This document shows positions 26,959 to 35,412 of a stretch of DNA of 64,000 nucleotides, piece after piece (within the stretch, counting starts at the first letter, position 1; each line of letters begins with the position of its first letter). The DNA lies in contig JAETRQ010000004.1 in assembly GCA_021770095.1 (NCBI GenBank), positions 218,998-282,997 of the forward strand, given 5' to 3'. Origin of the DNA: Eubacteriaceae bacterium. Lineage in GTDB: Bacteria; Bacillota; Clostridia; Oscillospirales; Acutalibacteraceae. The translations under genes were made by a program, and so were the position numbers. The notes beneath the pieces were generated by a model. It did no database searches. It was not told the DNA's origin and saw only the letters and a list, made by a program, of their open reading frames with translations.

Positions 26959-28824
26959 ATGGAATATTTTGCTCAGGAATATGATGTAATAGTAATTGGT
27001 GCGGGACATGCCGGGATTGAAGCATGCCTTGCCAGTGCACGTCTTGGGTGCAGAACGGCTGTGTTTACTATTAATCTTGACTGGGTTGGTAATATGCCGT
27101 GCAATCCTTCAATCGGAGGAACATCAAAAGGTCACCTTGTGCGCGAAATTGATGCACTTGGCGGTGAAATGGGTAAAGCGGCAGATAAATATTCAATTCA
27201 GTCACGTATGCTTAATCTTGGCAAGGGTCCGGCAGTCCATTCTTTAAGAGCGCAGATTGATAGGCGTGAATATTCCGCAGGAATGAAACATACACTTGAG
27301 TTACAGGACAATCTTGACATCCGTCAGGGTGAGATTGTTGATATTATCAAACTTGAAAACGGATTATGGCAAGTTAAAACACGGCTTGAGGCATTATTTA
27401 CAGCCAAAGCAGTTATTATTGCAACGGGTACTTTTTTGGGCGGACGAGTATATATCGGTGATATTTCATATGAGAGCGGACCGGACGGAATGTTCCCTGC
27501 AATTGAATTGGCACAAGCCTTGAAGAAACTTGATATTCCGCTCCGCAGATTTAAGACAGGTACACCTGCAAGAGTGAACAGACAGAGCATTGATTTTTCC
27601 AATCTTGAACAGCAGGATGGTGATGAGGAAACTGTTGCATTCAGTTTTGATTCAAAAAATCCGCCGGAAAACAAAGTATGCTGTCATATTACATATACAA
27701 ATGATGATACAAAGCAGGTTATACTTGATAATCTTCACAGAAGTCCGATGTATTCAGGTAAGATTGAAGGAAAAGGACCAAGATATTGCCCGTCATTTGA
27801 AGATAAGATTGTCAGATTTGCAGATAAAAAGCGTCATCAGTTATTCATTGAGCCATGCGGACTGAATACTGAGGAAATGTATCTTCAGGGTTTATCGTCT
27901 TCCCTGCCTGAGGATGTTCAGCTGGAATTCATGCGAACCATACCGGGGCTTGAAAAAGTTCAGGTAATGAGGACTGCATATGCAATTGAATATGATTGTG
28001 TTGATCCGACTGCATTGAAGGCAACGCTGGAGTTCAACGATATTGAGGGACTTTACGGTGCAGGACAATTCAATGGTTCAAGCGGATATGAAGAAGCAGC
28101 GGCACAAGGACTTGTTGCAGGAATAAATGCTGCACTTAAAATTAAGGGCGAGGAACCTTTGATTCTTGATCGCGGAGGATCATATATCGGAACTTTGATT
28201 GATGACCTCGTAACAAAGGGCTGTACAGACCCTTATCGTATGATGACAAGCCGAAGTGAATACAGACTTGTTCTGCGTCAGGACAATGCTGATATAAGAT
28301 TAACACCAATCGGTTACAAAATCGGATTGATTTCTCAGCAAAGATATGATAAACTTTTATATAAGGAGAAGTTAGTCGAGCAAGAGTTAGAGCGAATAAA
28401 GAAAAAATCTATTCCTTTAACCGAGCAATTGCAGCAAATTCTTATTGAATGTGAAACAACTCCGCTTGACCGTGGTTGCAAAATGATTGATCTTATTAAA
28501 CGACCGCAGTTAACATACAAGGTGCTTACTCCTGTTGATGATGACAGACCTGATTTGCCTAAAGAAGTATTTGAGCAGGTTGAGATTGCAGTTAAGTATG
28601 AAGGATATATTGCAAGGCAGGAACAACAGATTAAAGAGATGCGCCGAATAGAATGTAAAAAAATTCCGGATGATATAGATTATAACTCACTGAAAGGTCT
28701 CCGTTTAGAAGCAGTTGAGAAATTGTCAAAAATCAGACCGGAGAACTTGGGGCAGGCCGGCAGAATCAGCGGTGTAAATCCGGCTGATATTGCGGCACTT
28801 AATATTATTTTGGAGACATTATGA
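26959..28824 (+). CDS. mnmG: tRNA uridine modification enzyme MnmG (GidA)
   Basis: The FAD-dependent partner of MnmE. The 621-aa protein starts with a dinucleotide fold (VIVIGAGHAGIEACLA) and has the signature CNPSIGGTSKGHLVREIDAL segment (split for length) and GPRYCPSFEDKIVRF. The C-terminal helical domain that binds MnmE and tRNA is complete. AAGGAG lies before the ATG. The stop overlaps the rsmG start by four bases (ATGA). Confidence 0.96.
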   Translation: MEYFAQEYDVIVIGAGHAGIEACLASARLGCRTAVFTINLDWVGNMPCNPSIGGTSKGHLVREIDALGGEMGKAADKYSIQSRMLNLGKGPAVHSLRAQIDRREYSAGMKHTLELQDNLDIRQGEIVDIIKLENGLWQVKTRLEALFTAKAVIIATGTFLGGRVYIGDISYESGPDGMFPAIELAQALKKLDIPLRRFKTGTPARVNRQSIDFSNLEQQDGDEETVAFSFDSKNPPENKVCCHITYTNDDTKQVILDNLHRSPMYSGKIEGKGPRYCPSFEDKIVRFADKKRHQLFIEPCGLNTEEMYLQGLSSSLPEDVQLEFMRTIPGLEKVQVMRTAYAIEYDCVDPTALKATLEFNDIEGLYGAGQFNGSSGYEEAAAQGLVAGINAALKIKGEEPLILDRGGSYIGTLIDDLVTKGCTDPYRMMTSRSEYRLVLRQDNADIRLTPIGYKIGLISQQRYDKLLYKEKLVEQELERIKKKSIPLTEQLQQILIECETTPLDRGCKMIDLIKRPQLTYKVLTPVDDDRPDLPKEVFEQVEIAVKYEGYIARQEQQIKEMRRIECKKIPDDIDYNSLKGLRLEAVEKLSKIRPENLGQAGRISGVNPADIAALNIILETL

Positions 28825-29531
28825 TAAGTTATGATTATTTAAAAGAACAGGCAGGAAAAATTGGTATTGAATTTGACTCTTATGCTCTTGACAGATTTGA
28901 TTCATATGCAGAAAGATTAATCAGATGGAACGAACATGTTAACTTAACAGCAATAACACAGCCTGATGAAATTGTGTTAAAGCATTTTGTGGATAGTTTG
29001 TACATAATGAAATATATGAATCTTTCAGGTGAATATAGATTGATTGATGTTGGTACAGGGGCAGGATTCCCCGGTCTTCCTCTGCTTATTGCCAATCCTC
29101 AGCTGGACATCACCTTTTTGGACAGTGTAAAAAAGAAGCTTGGATTTATCAAAGATGTATTGAGGAACAGTGGCTTATGTGCAAATGTTACGCATGAACG
29201 AGCAGAAGAATTGTCCAAGGATGCGGATTACAGAGAGAAGTTTGACTTTGCGACTGCAAGAGCAGTTGCCCCGCTTAATGTTCTTTGTGAATACTGTATG
29301 CCGTTTGTAAGAGTCGGAGGATACTTTGTTTCACTGAAAGGTTCAAGTGGTAAAGAAGAATTGGAGCGAGCAAGAAAAGCAATTTCCACTCTTGGCGGAG
29401 AATTGTCTTTGTTTGATGAATACACACTTGATAATGGTGAAAAAAGAAGTATTGTAATTATAAAAAAGATTTCGCAAACACCGACAAAATATCCCAGAAA
29501 ATCAAAGAAAATTGATACTAAGCCCTTATAA
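28821..29531 (+). CDS. rsmG: 16S rRNA (guanine-N7) methyltransferase RsmG
   Basis: Methylates a G in the 530 loop of 16S rRNA with S-adenosylmethionine. The 236-aa protein has the SAM-binding motif LIDVGTGAGFPGLPLLIA (about 75-92), the RAEEL segment and ATARAVAPLNVL. The start overlaps mnmG. A basic tail closes the protein and a terminator follows, separating the tRNA/rRNA modification genes from noc. Loss of this enzyme gives low-level streptomycin resistance in other bacteria. Confidence 0.95.
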   Translation: MISYDYLKEQAGKIGIEFDSYALDRFDSYAERLIRWNEHVNLTAITQPDEIVLKHFVDSLYIMKYMNLSGEYRLIDVGTGAGFPGLPLLIANPQLDITFLDSVKKKLGFIKDVLRNSGLCANVTHERAEELSKDADYREKFDFATARAVAPLNVLCEYCMPFVRVGGYFVSLKGSSGKEELERARKAISTLGGELSLFDEYTLDNGEKRSIVIIKKISQTPTKYPRKSKKIDTKPL

Positions 29532-29553
29532 TAAAGTTAATATTTGTCGAAGT

Positions 29554-29590
29554 AAAAGGATTTCTCACGATGAGAAATCCTTTATTTCAT
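29554..29590 (+). terminator. Terminator after rsmG
   Basis: AAAGGATTTCTCA / TGAGAAATCCTTT stem with a three-base loop, followed by ATTTC. A short T stretch makes it moderate. Confidence 0.8.
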
Positions 29591-29621
29591 TCAAACAATA
29601 TGGTATAGTATAAGCAAGGAG

Positions 29622-30428
29622 ATGAGGAAAATAGAACAAGTTATTCAAATTCCAACTGAAAAACTATTGCCTAACCCTTATCAACCGAGAAAACAGTTTA
29701 AAAGTACAGAAATGCTCTCACTTGCAGATTCTATAAAAGAGAATGGTGTTATTCAGCCATTGCTCTGCCGTCGTATTAATAACAGTGATTATTTTGAAGT
29801 AATAGCAGGTGAACGCAGATTAAGGGCGTCCATTCTCGCTAATTTGCAGACTGTTCCTTGCGTAATTGTTGATTGTGAGTATGAGGTCAGTGCAATCTAC
29901 TCCATACTTGAAAATATACAAAGAAGTGACTTGGATTTTTTTGAAGAGGCTCAGGCAATCAGTCAGCTGGTCAATCATTTTGGTATGACACAAGAGCAGA
30001 TAGGAAAAAAACTCGGAAAAAGTCAGTCTTCCCTGTCAAATAAACTCAGATTGCTCAAACTTCCTGTCGATGTAAGGTATTTTATAGAAAGAGAAGGTTT
30101 GACAGAACGTCACGCAAGAGCATTACTCAGACTTGAAAATGAAAAGCAGATGTGGACATGCTTAAAAGTAGTTAAAGAAAAGCACCTTAATGTTGAGCAG
30201 ACTGAAGCTTATATTGACCAGATAACAAACAAGCAGCCGAAAGCACGGCATAATGTAATAAAAGTATTTAAGGATGTACGTATTTTTGTTAATACTGTTA
30301 ACAAAGCAATCAAGACAATGCAGGAAGCAGGGATTGACGCTACATCAGATAAAACAGAGACAGATGAATACATTGAATTCAGGGTAAGAATACCTAAGGA
30401 CGCACAGAAGTCCGCTAACTCCGCTTAA
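29622..30428 (+). CDS. noc: Nucleoid occlusion protein Noc (ParB/Spo0J paralogue)
   Basis: A ParB-like CTP-dependent clamp that keeps division septa off the nucleoid in Bacillus. The 268-aa protein has LLPNPYQPRKQF and the clamp motif IAGERRLRA in its N-terminal domain, ENIQRSDLDFFEEA, and a helix-turn-helix (MTQEQIGKKLGKSQSSLSNKL). The position between rsmG and parA is that of noc. The SD sequence AAGGAG directly abuts the ATG at 29622, leaving no spacer; an ATA at 29631 would have normal spacing, so the exact start is uncertain. No perfect Noc-binding site was found in the window. Confidence 0.85.
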   Translation: MRKIEQVIQIPTEKLLPNPYQPRKQFKSTEMLSLADSIKENGVIQPLLCRRINNSDYFEVIAGERRLRASILANLQTVPCVIVDCEYEVSAIYSILENIQRSDLDFFEEAQAISQLVNHFGMTQEQIGKKLGKSQSSLSNKLRLLKLPVDVRYFIEREGLTERHARALLRLENEKQMWTCLKVVKEKHLNVEQTEAYIDQITNKQPKARHNVIKVFKDVRIFVNTVNKAIKTMQEAGIDATSDKTETDEYIEFRVRIPKDAQKSANSA

Positions 30429-30498
30429 AACGGGAAACCGTTTTAACATATTCTCCTCTTTTCATCACGTGGAAAAAACGAGCTACTGCTCGTTTTTT
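30427..30498 (+). terminator. Hairpin and terminator after noc
   Basis: Two structures lie in tandem. AAAACGG-GAAA-CCGTTTT (30427-30444) has a GNRA-type loop and overlaps the noc stop. AAAAAACGAGC-TACT-GCTCGTTTTTT (30473-30498) is a classic intrinsic terminator. Confidence 0.88.
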
Positions 30499-30523
30499 CT
30501 GCTTTTAAGGAAGTTTACTCTTG

Positions 30524-30539
30524 TGTTTCACGTGAAACA
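30524..30539. promoter_or_regulatory. parS centromere site 1 (perfect)
   Basis: TGTTTCACGTGAAACA is identical to the 16-bp Bacillus/Firmicute parS consensus. It lies between noc and parA, about 20 kb from the oriC candidate, and nucleates ParB loading for origin segregation. Confidence 0.97.
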
Positions 30540-30595
30540 TCTATATGTTGTATACCCTATCGTTGTCAATACAATTTCAGAAAAATAATTCATAA

Positions 30596-30611
30596 TGTTT
30601 CACGTGAAACT
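30596..30611. promoter_or_regulatory. parS site 2 (one end mismatch)
   Basis: TGTTTCACGTGAAACT keeps the full 14-bp palindromic core and differs from parS only in the last base. It abuts the -35 of the parA promoter, so ParB bound here may also repress parAB. Confidence 0.93.
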
Positions 30612-30612
30612 C

Positions 30613-30641
30613 TTGTACAGCATTAATATATCGTGTATAAT
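30613..30641 (+). promoter_or_regulatory. parAB promoter
   Basis: -35 TTGTAC (30613-30618), 17-base spacer, -10 TATAAT (30636-30641), 22 bases before parA. The -35 lies one base after parS site 2. Confidence 0.75.
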
Positions 30642-30663
30642 ATAGCAAAAGGGGTGTTAAACT

Positions 30664-31425
30664 ATGGGTAAAACCATATCAATTTTTAACCAAAAAGGCG
30701 GTGTGGGAAAAACCACAACTTGCATTAATTTTGCTGCGGCTCTTGGAAGAAAAGGAAAAAAGACTTTGCTTGTGGATGTTGACCCTCAAGGCAATTCAAC
30801 CAGCGGAGTTGGTGTTGATAAAAGCGATATAAGTGCATCTTCATATGATTTACTTATCAATGAAACGCCCGCAAAAGACGTAATAATCAACACAGAGTTT
30901 AAAAATCTTGATGTTTTGCCTGCAAATATAAATTTAGCAGGTGCTGAACTTGAACTCGCTGAGAATGAAAACAGATTTAAGGTTCTGAAAAAAGCATTGG
31001 CATCGGTAGTAATGGAATATGATTATATCATCATTGACTGTCCGCCGAGTTTAGGTCTGTTGAGTTTGAATGCACTTACAGCCTCTGATACGCTGATTGT
31101 ACCGCTCCAATGCGAATATTATGCACTTGAAGGACTCAGCCAATTGGTTGGAACAGTAAGAACAGTAAAACAGAATTATAATGAGCATCTTGAACTTGAG
31201 GGAATCATTTTTACTATGTATGACAGCAGACTGAAACTGAACCAGCAGGTTATGGAAGAAGTTGACAAGTTTTTCCCTAACAAGAGTTACAGAACTGTAA
31301 TTCCGAGAAGTGTAAAACTTGCTGAAGCGCCAAGTTTTGGTGCACCTGTAATATATTATGAAAAATATTCAAAGCCAAGTTTTGCATATAAAAAGTTTAC
31401 AGATGAATTTTTGAAAAAACAATAG
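30664..31425 (+). CDS. parA: Chromosome partitioning ATPase ParA/Soj
   Basis: A Walker-type ATPase that moves ParB-parS complexes and in Bacillus also controls DnaA. The 253-aa protein starts with the deviant Walker A KGGVGKTT (12-19), then VDVDPQGNST and IIDCPPSLG. Its length shows a chromosomal type without the N-terminal HTH of plasmid ParAs. AAAGGGGTG precedes the ATG. parB follows after 16 bases. Confidence 0.96.
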   Translation: MGKTISIFNQKGGVGKTTTCINFAAALGRKGKKTLLVDVDPQGNSTSGVGVDKSDISASSYDLLINETPAKDVIINTEFKNLDVLPANINLAGAELELAENENRFKVLKKALASVVMEYDYIIIDCPPSLGLLSLNALTASDTLIVPLQCEYYALEGLSQLVGTVRTVKQNYNEHLELEGIIFTMYDSRLKLNQQVMEEVDKFFPNKSYRTVIPRSVKLAEAPSFGAPVIYYEKYSKPSFAYKKFTDEFLKKQ

Positions 31426-31441
31426 AATAAGGGGAAAGAAG

Positions 31442-32290
31442 ATGGCAAAAAAACAGTCAGGTTTGGGCAGAGGGCTTGGTGCTCTTATGCTTGAAAATTC
31501 CGTTGACGATATGGTATCAACACATACCCTGTCTATCAACGAAATTATACCGAATAAAGACCAACCGCGAAAAACCTTTGATGATGGTGCTTTGCAGGAG
31601 TTGGCCGATAGTATTGTTCAGCACGGTGTGTTGCAGCCGTTACTGGTCAGACCAATGCCGACAGGCGGGTATCAACTTGTTGCAGGTGAACGCAGATGGC
31701 GTGCGTCCAGAATTGCAGGATTAAAAGAAGTTCCTGTTGTAATTAAAGAATTGTCCGATGTTGAGACAATGGAAATTGCAATTATTGAGAACTTACAGAG
31801 AGAAGACCTTAACCCGATTGAAGAGGCAGAAGGACTTCAGGCACTGATTGACCGATGTGGTTTTACACAGGAAGATGTTGCAACTTCTGTTGGCAAATCA
31901 CGTCCTGCAATTGCGAATTCACTTCGACTGCTTAAACTGCCGCAGGAAGTACGCGATATGACACGGGAAGGTAAAATCTCTGCCGGTCATGCAAGGGCAT
32001 TGCTTGCTTTTGACGGTGATGCAATGATTTATGAAATGGCTGATAATATAATCAGAAACAATTTAACAGTCAGAGATGTTGAACACCTCGCTAAAATGAG
32101 TGAAAAGTCGGTAAAGAGCAGAAATGTTTCAAAACGAAGAGATTCTTTCTATGATGAAGTGGAATTATCACTCACCGAGGTGCTTGGCAGAAAAGTAAAA
32201 GTTTATAACGGCAGAGGCAAGGGTACACTTGAAATTGAATTCTATTCTGCTGAAGATTTAAAAGAAATAGCGAATAAGTTAGGAGAGTAA
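31442..32290 (+). CDS. parB: Chromosome partitioning protein ParB/Spo0J
   Basis: Binds parS, slides as a CTP-dependent clamp and recruits SMC at the origin. The 282-aa protein has the N-terminal Soj-activating segment (KKQSGLGRGLGALM), the clamp motif VAGERRWRASR, ENLQREDLNPIEEA, a helix-turn-helix (TQEDVATSVGKSRPAIANSL) and a C-terminal dimer domain. Two parS sites lie just upstream of parA. It is clearly a paralogue of the noc product. serS starts two bases after the stop. Confidence 0.97.
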   Translation: MAKKQSGLGRGLGALMLENSVDDMVSTHTLSINEIIPNKDQPRKTFDDGALQELADSIVQHGVLQPLLVRPMPTGGYQLVAGERRWRASRIAGLKEVPVVIKELSDVETMEIAIIENLQREDLNPIEEAEGLQALIDRCGFTQEDVATSVGKSRPAIANSLRLLKLPQEVRDMTREGKISAGHARALLAFDGDAMIYEMADNIIRNNLTVRDVEHLAKMSEKSVKSRNVSKRRDSFYDEVELSLTEVLGRKVKVYNGRGKGTLEIEFYSAEDLKEIANKLGE

Positions 32291-32292
32291 AA

Positions 32293-33579
32293 ATGCTTGA
32301 TATTAAATTTGTTAGGGAGAACCCTGAGATTGTAAAAGAAAATATTAAAAAGAAGTTTCAGGACAAGAAACTTCCTTTGGTTGATGAAGTGATTGAACTT
32401 GACGAAGAACGCAGGGCTGTTATGTCAAGAGCAGATGAACTGCGTGCGAACAGAAATAAACTTTCAAAAGAAATCGGTATGCTTATGTCACAGGGCAAAA
32501 AGGAAGAAGGCATGGCAATCCGTGAACAGGTTAATGCACAGGCAAAGGAACTTGAGGAATTAGCCGCTAAAGAAAAAGAACTGAATGATAAAGTTACTTC
32601 AATCATGATGTCGATTCCGAATATCATTGAGGATTCTGTTCCGATTGGTAAAGATGACAGCGAAAATGTTGAAGTCCAGAAGTACGGTGAACCGATTGTT
32701 CCTGATTATGAAATTCCGTATCATACAGATATTATGGAGACTTTTGACGGTATTGACCTCGAGGCTGCAGGCCGAGTTGCAGGTAACGGTTTCTATTATC
32801 TTATGGGAGATATTGCAAGACTTCACAGTGCAGTCATCAGTTATGCAAGAGATTTTATGATTGACAGAGGTTTTACTTATGTTGTTCCCCCGTTTATGAT
32901 CAGGTCAAATGTTGTAACAGGTGTTATGAGTTTTGAAGAAATGGATGCAATGATGTATAAAATTGAAGGCGAGGATCTTTACCTTATCGGTACATCAGAA
33001 CATTCTATGATTGGTAAGTTTATTGACACCATTACCCCTGAGAGCGAATTACCAAAAACACTGACATCCTATTCTCCGTGTTTCAGAAAAGAAAAGGGTG
33101 CCCACGGTATTGAAGAACGCGGCGTTTACCGTATTCATCAGTTTGAAAAGCAGGAAATGGTTGTTGTCTGCAAACCTGAAGAATCAAAAATGTGGTTTGA
33201 TAAATTATGGCAGAATACGGTTGACCTGTTCCGTTCCCTTGATATTCCGGTAAGAACACTTGAATGCTGTTCAGGCGATTTGGCAGATTTGAAAGTTAAG
33301 TCAGTTGATGTTGAAGCATGGTCACCAAGACAGAAAAAATATTTTGAGGTTGGTTCATGTTCAAACCTTACTGATGCACAGGCAAGAAGACTTAAAATCA
33401 GAGTAAAGGGTGAAAACGGCAATTATCTTGCACATACGCTCAATAATACAGTAGTTGCACCGCCGAGAATGTTGATTGCATTTCTTGAAAATAATCTTCA
33501 GGCAGACGGCAGTGTGCTTATTCCAAAAGCACTTCAGATGTATATGGGCGGTAAAGACAAGATTGTGCCGACAAAGTAA
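32293..33579 (+). CDS. serS: Seryl-tRNA synthetase
   Basis: Charges tRNA-Ser and tRNA-Sec-type species with serine. The 428-aa class II synthetase has the N-terminal coiled-coil arm (about 30-105, Lys/Glu-rich), motif 2 FRKEKGAHGIEERGVYRIHQF (21 residues in the gene, here split by position 255-275) and motif 3 with NTVVAPPRMLIAFLEN. It is in line with parAB with a two-base gap and no T-box leader, so it seems to be expressed with the partition genes. Confidence 0.96.
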   Translation: MLDIKFVRENPEIVKENIKKKFQDKKLPLVDEVIELDEERRAVMSRADELRANRNKLSKEIGMLMSQGKKEEGMAIREQVNAQAKELEELAAKEKELNDKVTSIMMSIPNIIEDSVPIGKDDSENVEVQKYGEPIVPDYEIPYHTDIMETFDGIDLEAAGRVAGNGFYYLMGDIARLHSAVISYARDFMIDRGFTYVVPPFMIRSNVVTGVMSFEEMDAMMYKIEGEDLYLIGTSEHSMIGKFIDTITPESELPKTLTSYSPCFRKEKGAHGIEERGVYRIHQFEKQEMVVVCKPEESKMWFDKLWQNTVDLFRSLDIPVRTLECCSGDLADLKVKSVDVEAWSPRQKKYFEVGSCSNLTDAQARRLKIRVKGENGNYLAHTLNNTVVAPPRMLIAFLENNLQADGSVLIPKALQMYMGGKDKIVPTK

Positions 33580-34316
33580 TGGTCTTTAAAATATTTTTTA
33601 TCATTCTGGGATTATTGATATTTATTATCTATTTTCTTCCGCTGTTTCACCATGTAATCAATTTCGGCAATATTACAGGTATGGCAATAGGAGCAGGCAT
33701 TTTTTGTGTCGGTTTATTGTGGAACAAAATACCATATGATATGGAAAATAATGTTCAGGTGATTATATTTTTAATCATTGCCGTAATGGCAGTTGGTATG
33801 GATATTGTTTATAACGGCGGGAAAACAACTGCGACAAATGAGGATGTTATTATTATTCTCGGCTGCCGTGTTAAAGGCGAAAAACCAAGTCTTTCACTTG
33901 AAAAAAGAGTAGATACTGCATTCAGATTTCTTATGCTTAATCCACATTCGATTGCGATATTGAGTGGCGGACAGGGTAAGGATGAATCAATCAGCGAGGC
34001 TGAATGTATGCGCAGATTGCTTACCGAACGCGGTATAAACAGTGATCGTTTGATTATGGAAGATAAATCCACTTCAACAGACGAGAATATTCGTTTCTCG
34101 CTGAAATGTATTGAAGAAATGGGACTGAGCAAAAATATTGCAGTTGCTACTTCCGAATATCATCAGAAACGGGCAAAGTTGATTTGTGAAAGATATGGAT
34201 TAACCGCATCTGCCCGGAGTTCAAAAACAATGAAAATATTACTTCCGACTTTTCTGCTCAGAGAAGTTGCAGGACTGGTGAAAGAAAATATTGTAAGAAG
34301 CAGAAACAAAAGATAA
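33579..34316 (+). CDS. YdcF/SanA-like DUF218 membrane protein
   Basis: A 245-aa protein with about three or four membrane helices in the first 80 residues and a DUF218 domain after (VIIILGCRVKGEKPSLSLEKR, SGGQGKDESISEAECM, EDKSTSTDENIRFS). Homologues such as ElyC and SanA affect cell-envelope integrity; the reaction is not established. The ATG overlaps the last base of the serS stop. A strong bidirectional terminator follows. Confidence 0.88.
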   Translation: MVFKIFFIILGLLIFIIYFLPLFHHVINFGNITGMAIGAGIFCVGLLWNKIPYDMENNVQVIIFLIIAVMAVGMDIVYNGGKTTATNEDVIIILGCRVKGEKPSLSLEKRVDTAFRFLMLNPHSIAILSGGQGKDESISEAECMRRLLTERGINSDRLIMEDKSTSTDENIRFSLKCIEEMGLSKNIAVATSEYHQKRAKLICERYGLTASARSSKTMKILLPTFLLREVAGLVKENIVRSRNKR

Positions 34317-34320
34317 AAGC

Positions 34321-34360
34321 AAAAAAGAGCGTAACTAAAAACTTAGTTACGCTCTTTTTT
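34321..34360. terminator. Bidirectional terminator at the strand switch
   Basis: A perfect 18-bp inverted repeat (AAAAAAGAGCGTAACTAA and its complement) around AAAC. T-runs on both strands let it end the long plus-strand series and nrdG on the minus strand. Confidence 0.95.
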
Positions 34361-34371
34361 ATAATGTTCTA

Positions 34372-34896
34372 TCAATCCAAATATATCGTTATATTTCCGC
34401 TTTCAATTGTCTTTTTTACATCAATTACTCTTTGGTTTGATGAGCCGCGGAATTTAAGAGTTATATCCTTTTTTTCTTCAACAAATCTGCCGTCCACCAA
34501 AATATCTATCAGCGATAACAGTTCACTGCTGTATGCTGTGTTCGCACGTGAATCTATTTTGCCGATGATTTCTTCATACAAAAATCCGGTGTAACACCAT
34601 ATGTTTTTATCAGGATATTTTTCTTTAAACATAATCAGAAACGGCAGCAGAACTTTCTGATTTTCAGGTTCAAACGGTTCACCGCCGAGAATAGAAAGTC
34701 CGTTAATCCATTCATCTTTGCAGGAATCTAATATTTCAGTCATGGTTTCTTCCGTAAATGGCTTGCCGAACCCGAAGTCCCAAGTTGCTTCGTTAAAACA
34801 GTTTTTGCAATGATGCCTGCATCCGGATACAAAAAGAGATGTTCTCACCCCTTCGCCGTTTGCAATGTCACATTTTTTGATTTCTCCGTAATTCAT
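34372..34896 (-). CDS. nrdG: Anaerobic ribonucleotide reductase activating protein (radical SAM)
   Basis: Uses S-adenosylmethionine and a 4Fe-4S cluster to make the glycyl radical on NrdD. The 174-aa protein has the activase cluster motif C-x3-C-x2-C in SGCRHHCKNCFN and the GGEPFEPEN segment that binds SAM. AGAGGTGA precedes the ATG. It is not directly behind nrdD: a small gene and a terminator lie between them. Confidence 0.94.
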   Translation of the reverse strand: MNYGEIKKCDIANGEGVRTSLFVSGCRHHCKNCFNEATWDFGFGKPFTEETMTEILDSCKDEWINGLSILGGEPFEPENQKVLLPFLIMFKEKYPDKNIWCYTGFLYEEIIGKIDSRANTAYSSELLSLIDILVDGRFVEEKKDITLKFRGSSNQRVIDVKKTIESGNITIYLD

Positions 34897-35014
34897 ATAA
34901 TCACCTCTGTTTATTTTGTTGCTGCCGAATCAATTCAGTATGTTTTGTTCGGTGTATAATTCTGCAATATTTGTATCATATACATTAGCTTCAATTAACA
35001 TTATTAAGTTGTTA

Positions 35015-35278
35015 TTACATCACATTAACAATTATATCTAATGCTTTATCCATTTCATCACTTGGGAATTTGCTACTGATTTCTTCAAGAACCTGTGAAA
35101 GCAACAACAGTAATTCATTATCTGCTGTTTTAATAAAATTTATTATTTCAGTTTCATCATTGCCTAATGCTTCCATTGTTTTATCACAATCACTTTGGAA
35201 AGTCATTTCAAGTTCACCTATATCTTCACACTCATTTTGTGATTTGTTAATTGCTAATAAAGTATCAACATCAATCAT
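35015..35278 (-). CDS. 87-aa acidic hypothetical protein
   Basis: I do not recognise it. The sequence is acidic and probably all-helical (ETEIINFIKTADNELLLLLSQVLEEI), with no Cys motif, signal or membrane segment. GAGGGTG six bases before the ATG supports translation. It lies between nrdD, whose terminator is upstream in the direction of transcription, and nrdG, 118 bases downstream. A link with ribonucleotide reduction rests on position only. Confidence 0.6.
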   Translation of the reverse strand: MIDVDTLLAINKSQNECEDIGELEMTFQSDCDKTMEALGNDETEIINFIKTADNELLLLLSQVLEEISSKFPSDEMDKALDIIVNVM

Positions 35279-35369
35279 AGTAACACCCTCATTACTGTAT
35301 ATTTTTTGGATAAATAGAATAATTTGACTATTAAGATTTTTGCGTATATATTCAAATTCTTTTCTATAT

Positions 35370-35408
35370 AAAAAGGCTGATGTCCTTGTTCAGAATATCA
35401 GCCTTTTT
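35370..35408 (-). terminator. Terminator after nrdD
   Basis: AAAAAGGCTGAT / ATCAGCCTTTTT stem, 15-base loop, T-run on the minus strand. It follows the nrdD stop at once. Confidence 0.85.
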
Positions 35409-35412
35409 GTTA

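Noticed and set aside
30427-30444. Palindrome AAAACGG-GAAA-CCGTTTT as a Noc-binding site
   Set aside because: The known Noc site is ATTTCCCGGGAAAT; this repeat has a GAAA loop between its arms and overlaps a stop codon, which fits an RNA hairpin better.
32293-32400. T-box leader for serS
   Set aside because: Only two bases separate parB and serS, so no leader exists.
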